This document shows, one piece after another, positions 4,937-6,952 of a DNA stretch of 6,952 bases. Position 1 is the first letter of the stretch, and each line of letters opens with the position of its first letter. The position numbers were made by a program, and so were the translations under genes. Under the pieces are notes generated by a model. That model had not been told where the DNA came from and searched no databases. It worked only from the letters and a program-made list of their open reading frames with translations. Origin of the DNA: an uncultured bacterium (GTDB lineage: Bacteria; Bacteroidota; Bacteroidia; CAILMK01); contig CAILMK010000720.1 in the NCBI GenBank assembly GCA_903835275.1, positions 1 through 6,952 of the forward strand, read 5' to 3'.

Positions 4937-6874
4937 TTACTCAACGATCAGTTTTTGTGTAATGGAGTTTTCACCTACTTTAATTGTGTAGAAATAAACG
5001 CCTTTTCCAAAAGAGCTTACATCAAAAGTGAGGGTGTTATTTCCTGCAGGCAATACGCCGTAACTGTTTTGGTAAATATCCTTTCCAAGTATATTGGTCA
5101 CCTTTACAGATACACGGTCACTACCCTTGGTAAGAGACAATGGAACATTTACAGATGCATTGGTTGGATTAGGATATGCCATGCCCAACCTGAAATTTGG
5201 AGCTGTCTGCGTACTGATGCCCGTGAATTTTCCACTTAGAAGTTCAGGTGTTGTAAGAACTGCAAAATCAATTTCATTCTGTACATCCGGATCAGCATCA
5301 TCAAGAGCAGTACCAGGCTCGTCATCCCTCTGCCATAGAATGTAAACATTCTTATCAGCATCGCGGGTTACACTTGCAAAAACATCTTCGTGAGGTAAAT
5401 CCGCAGTAGCACCAAGTGCTGCTACGCTTAAATCAATTGGGAACGTCCATGTAATGCCATTATCCTTTGAATAATTATAGAATATATGTCTGTAATCCTG
5501 ACCGGCAGTAGTAACACCGTAAGTGCTATCAAGACAAAAGGATGAGAAAAACATGTACATATATCCTGAATCATCTATGGAAACACTTGGCCATGTGGTC
5601 ATGGCACTATTACCATATCTTGCCGCTGAAAGAACAGGGTAAGGACTGCCTTTCACAGAATTAAAATTCCCCTGTTGAATAACTGCTGTATCCTGAGGAT
5701 TTGTAAGAATATCCGGGTTACCGGCTATATACATTTTTTTCTTGTTTACGTCATCATAATAAACAATACGGTCTGACCTGAGAATTAATGAATAACTTGA
5801 ATCACCCGCTGTTGTATTAATGGTGGTCATCAATCCGTAAAAAACATGCACGCCATCCTTTTTATCGAGGATAACATCTACAGAACCATCATTTGTTAAA
5901 GCACTTTTAAACAAAGTAGTATCTTTTTCCTGATCATAAGGACCATATTTGAAAGTATCTACTACCATTTTAGACCAGTTGTTGCCGTTATCCGAGGATT
6001 TCCAATAAGCAACGTCGTTATTAACACCAGCTATGGCGACTACCACATGGCTATCCTGTGCATCAATTGCATATGCATCAGAAGATCCTTCCACATAACG
6101 TGTATTATCGTAACCAGGTAAAACAACTCCATTAAAATCAAATTTCTTGGTAGTCAAATTATAACGGTAGAAAACGGTCGGTTGACGTACACCGGAAAGC
6201 TTAATAGTATCCTTCTTAGGTCTATTGGTAATAAAATAGTTTGCAACAATATAAACATAGTTACCGCTGGCAGCTACCTTTGGCCATAAAGGACCACCCG
6301 GCATTGGGCTCGTAGCAGTTACTGTAAAATTATCTGAACCTGCAGCATCATTCTCCATAATGAATAATCCACCGGATGAATCCGTACTGGTTTGAGATGC
6401 ATAATGGCTAACGATAAGATCACGTTCTTTACCACCATCCACTACTCTTGTAATTGAAGGATAACCTGCTCTCTTGGATTCAATTCTTTGACCACTATGG
6501 GTTCCACCTGCAAAAGAAGATCCACCAAAATAGTTAAATGCGGTACCACGATCAGGCCACGCATTAATTTTAGTAGAAAAATTACAAACAGCGCCCACGG
6601 AACCATCAGGATGAAGTGCAACTCTTCTTCCGGCAGAAGAAGCAAACTGCAGATCATAAGTAGTCTGAAATGCAGTTTCCATATAAACGAGGCTGGCTGG
6701 AGACATCTTCATCATACTTCCTTTAACCGGCGCACCAATCATAGGAGCCATAGGCAAATTATACCTGGGTGATTGATTGGAATTTGCTGGGATTGGTAAA
6801 TGTCCAACCCTACCTGCATCCTGTGCCATCGATGCGAGTGGCAGGAACAGAGCTAAAAATAAAAACTTTTTCAT
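4937..6874 (-). CDS. Secreted Asp-box (BNR/sialidase-like) protein with T9SS type A sorting domain
   Basis: This is a 645-residue exported protein. Its signal peptide (1-18, ending ASMAQ) sends it across the inner membrane by Sec. The C-terminal 86 residues (560-645) match the T9SS type A sorting domain: MAYPNPTN, a VTNILGKDIYQ strand, LPAGNNTLTFDVSSFGKGVY, and a terminal ITQKLIVE. Type IX secretion would place it on the surface or in the medium, normally with removal of the tail. The central region is beta-rich with two Asp boxes, SSDNGNNW (293-300) and SKDNGITW (469-476), typical of sialidase-type propellers. Asp boxes are structural, so enzymatic activity cannot be concluded, and I see no recognisable catalytic set. 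ATG 6874 is chosen because it gives MKKFLFLALFLPLASMAQ; the frame stays open to the window edge but would put 26 unneeded residues before the signal peptide. It is monocistronic with its own terminator. Substrate and function are unknown. Confidence 0.88.
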   Translation of the reverse strand: MKKFLFLALFLPLASMAQDAGRVGHLPIPANSNQSPRYNLPMAPMIGAPVKGSMMKMSPASLVYMETAFQTTYDLQFASSAGRRVALHPDGSVGAVCNFSTKINAWPDRGTAFNYFGGSSFAGGTHSGQRIESKRAGYPSITRVVDGGKERDLIVSHYASQTSTDSSGGLFIMENDAAGSDNFTVTATSPMPGGPLWPKVAASGNYVYIVANYFITNRPKKDTIKLSGVRQPTVFYRYNLTTKKFDFNGVVLPGYDNTRYVEGSSDAYAIDAQDSHVVVAIAGVNNDVAYWKSSDNGNNWSKMVVDTFKYGPYDQEKDTTLFKSALTNDGSVDVILDKKDGVHVFYGLMTTINTTAGDSSYSLILRSDRIVYYDDVNKKKMYIAGNPDILTNPQDTAVIQQGNFNSVKGSPYPVLSAARYGNSAMTTWPSVSIDDSGYMYMFFSSFCLDSTYGVTTAGQDYRHIFYNYSKDNGITWTFPIDLSVAALGATADLPHEDVFASVTRDADKNVYILWQRDDEPGTALDDADPDVQNEIDFAVLTTPELLSGKFTGISTQTAPNFRLGMAYPNPTNASVNVPLSLTKGSDRVSVKVTNILGKDIYQNSYGVLPAGNNTLTFDVSSFGKGVYFYTIKVGENSITQKLIVE

Positions 6875-6915
6875 ACTTATTAAACCTTGATTTGTAAAAT
6901 TTTGCGTTTGAAGTA

Positions 6916-6929
6916 CAAACTTAAAGATA
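6916..6929 (-). promoter_or_regulatory. Candidate -7 element(s) for the T9SS protein gene
   Basis: Two overlapping candidates lie on the minus strand: TAAGTTTG (6923-6916, full TAnnTTTG match) and TATCTTTA (6929-6922, one mismatch). A TTG at 6950-6948 lies 18 bases from the second and 24 from the first, so the second has better -33 spacing and the first better -7 sequence. Either gives a leader of roughly 35-45 bases before ATG 6874. Confidence 0.42.
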
Positions 6930-6952
6930 TTACCGATATGTTTTACCAACAT

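Noticed and set aside
6488..6772. Plus-strand open frame opposite the T9SS protein, and a minus-strand frame at 6442-6657
   Set aside because: Both are out-of-frame shadows of the N-terminal region of the T9SS-sorted protein; the Lys/Arg/Ser-rich composition is an artefact.
6875..6952. 26-residue N-terminal extension of the T9SS protein to an ATG at the window edge
   Set aside because: It would bury a textbook signal peptide behind a non-signal segment, and it overlaps the likely -7 element; ATG 6874 explains the sequence better.
1..6952. CRISPR array, transposon, integrase or defence system
   Set aside because: No regularly spaced repeats, terminal inverted repeats, transposase motifs or toxin-antitoxin pair were seen; every stretch over 300 bases is covered by a gene.

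Overview
The window looks like chromosomal DNA of a member of the Bacteroidota, plausibly a chitinophagal, sphingobacterial or flavobacterial relative. The evidence is a C-terminal type IX secretion (T9SS) sorting domain, TAnnTTTG-type -7 promoter elements close to start codons, no purine-rich Shine-Dalgarno sites, an AT-leaning base composition, a lipoprotein beginning Cys-Lys-Lys, and signal peptides ending in Ala/Ser-x-Gln. No mobile element, tRNA, rRNA or CRISPR array was seen.

Layout. (1) Positions 1-1658, minus strand: a Uup-like ABC-F ATPase whose C-terminus lies beyond the left edge. (2) Positions 1659-1768: a divergent intergenic region with one TAnnTTTG element for each direction. 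(3) Positions 1769-2461, plus strand: a compact type I signal peptidase. (4) Positions 2470-2496: a strong hairpin between convergent genes, whose T-tract lies on the minus strand. (5) Positions 4827 to 2523, minus strand: a three-gene operon encoding a small membrane-anchored Cys/His protein, a Met-rich outer-membrane beta-barrel and an MbnP-like lipoprotein. It has a TAnnTTTG element upstream and the hairpin of item 4 downstream. (6) Positions 4885-4913: a second strong terminator. (7) Positions 6874-4937, minus strand: a secreted Asp-box/BNR (sialidase-like propeller) protein with a T9SS type A sorting tail, preceded by its own short upstream region.

The most interesting part is the three-gene operon. 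Each product carries residues typical of soft-metal handling: Cys39 plus a CNGKCH motif in the small protein, 21 methionines within about 107 residues of the barrel protein, and an MbnP-like fold in the lipoprotein. I infer an envelope copper (or similar metal) acquisition or handling module, with one partner at the inner membrane or periplasm and two at the outer membrane. The usual partners (a TonB-dependent receptor and an MbnH-type di-haem enzyme) are not in this window. The signal peptidase and the T9SS protein are independent units. The ABC-F protein is a cytoplasmic ribosome-associated housekeeping factor.
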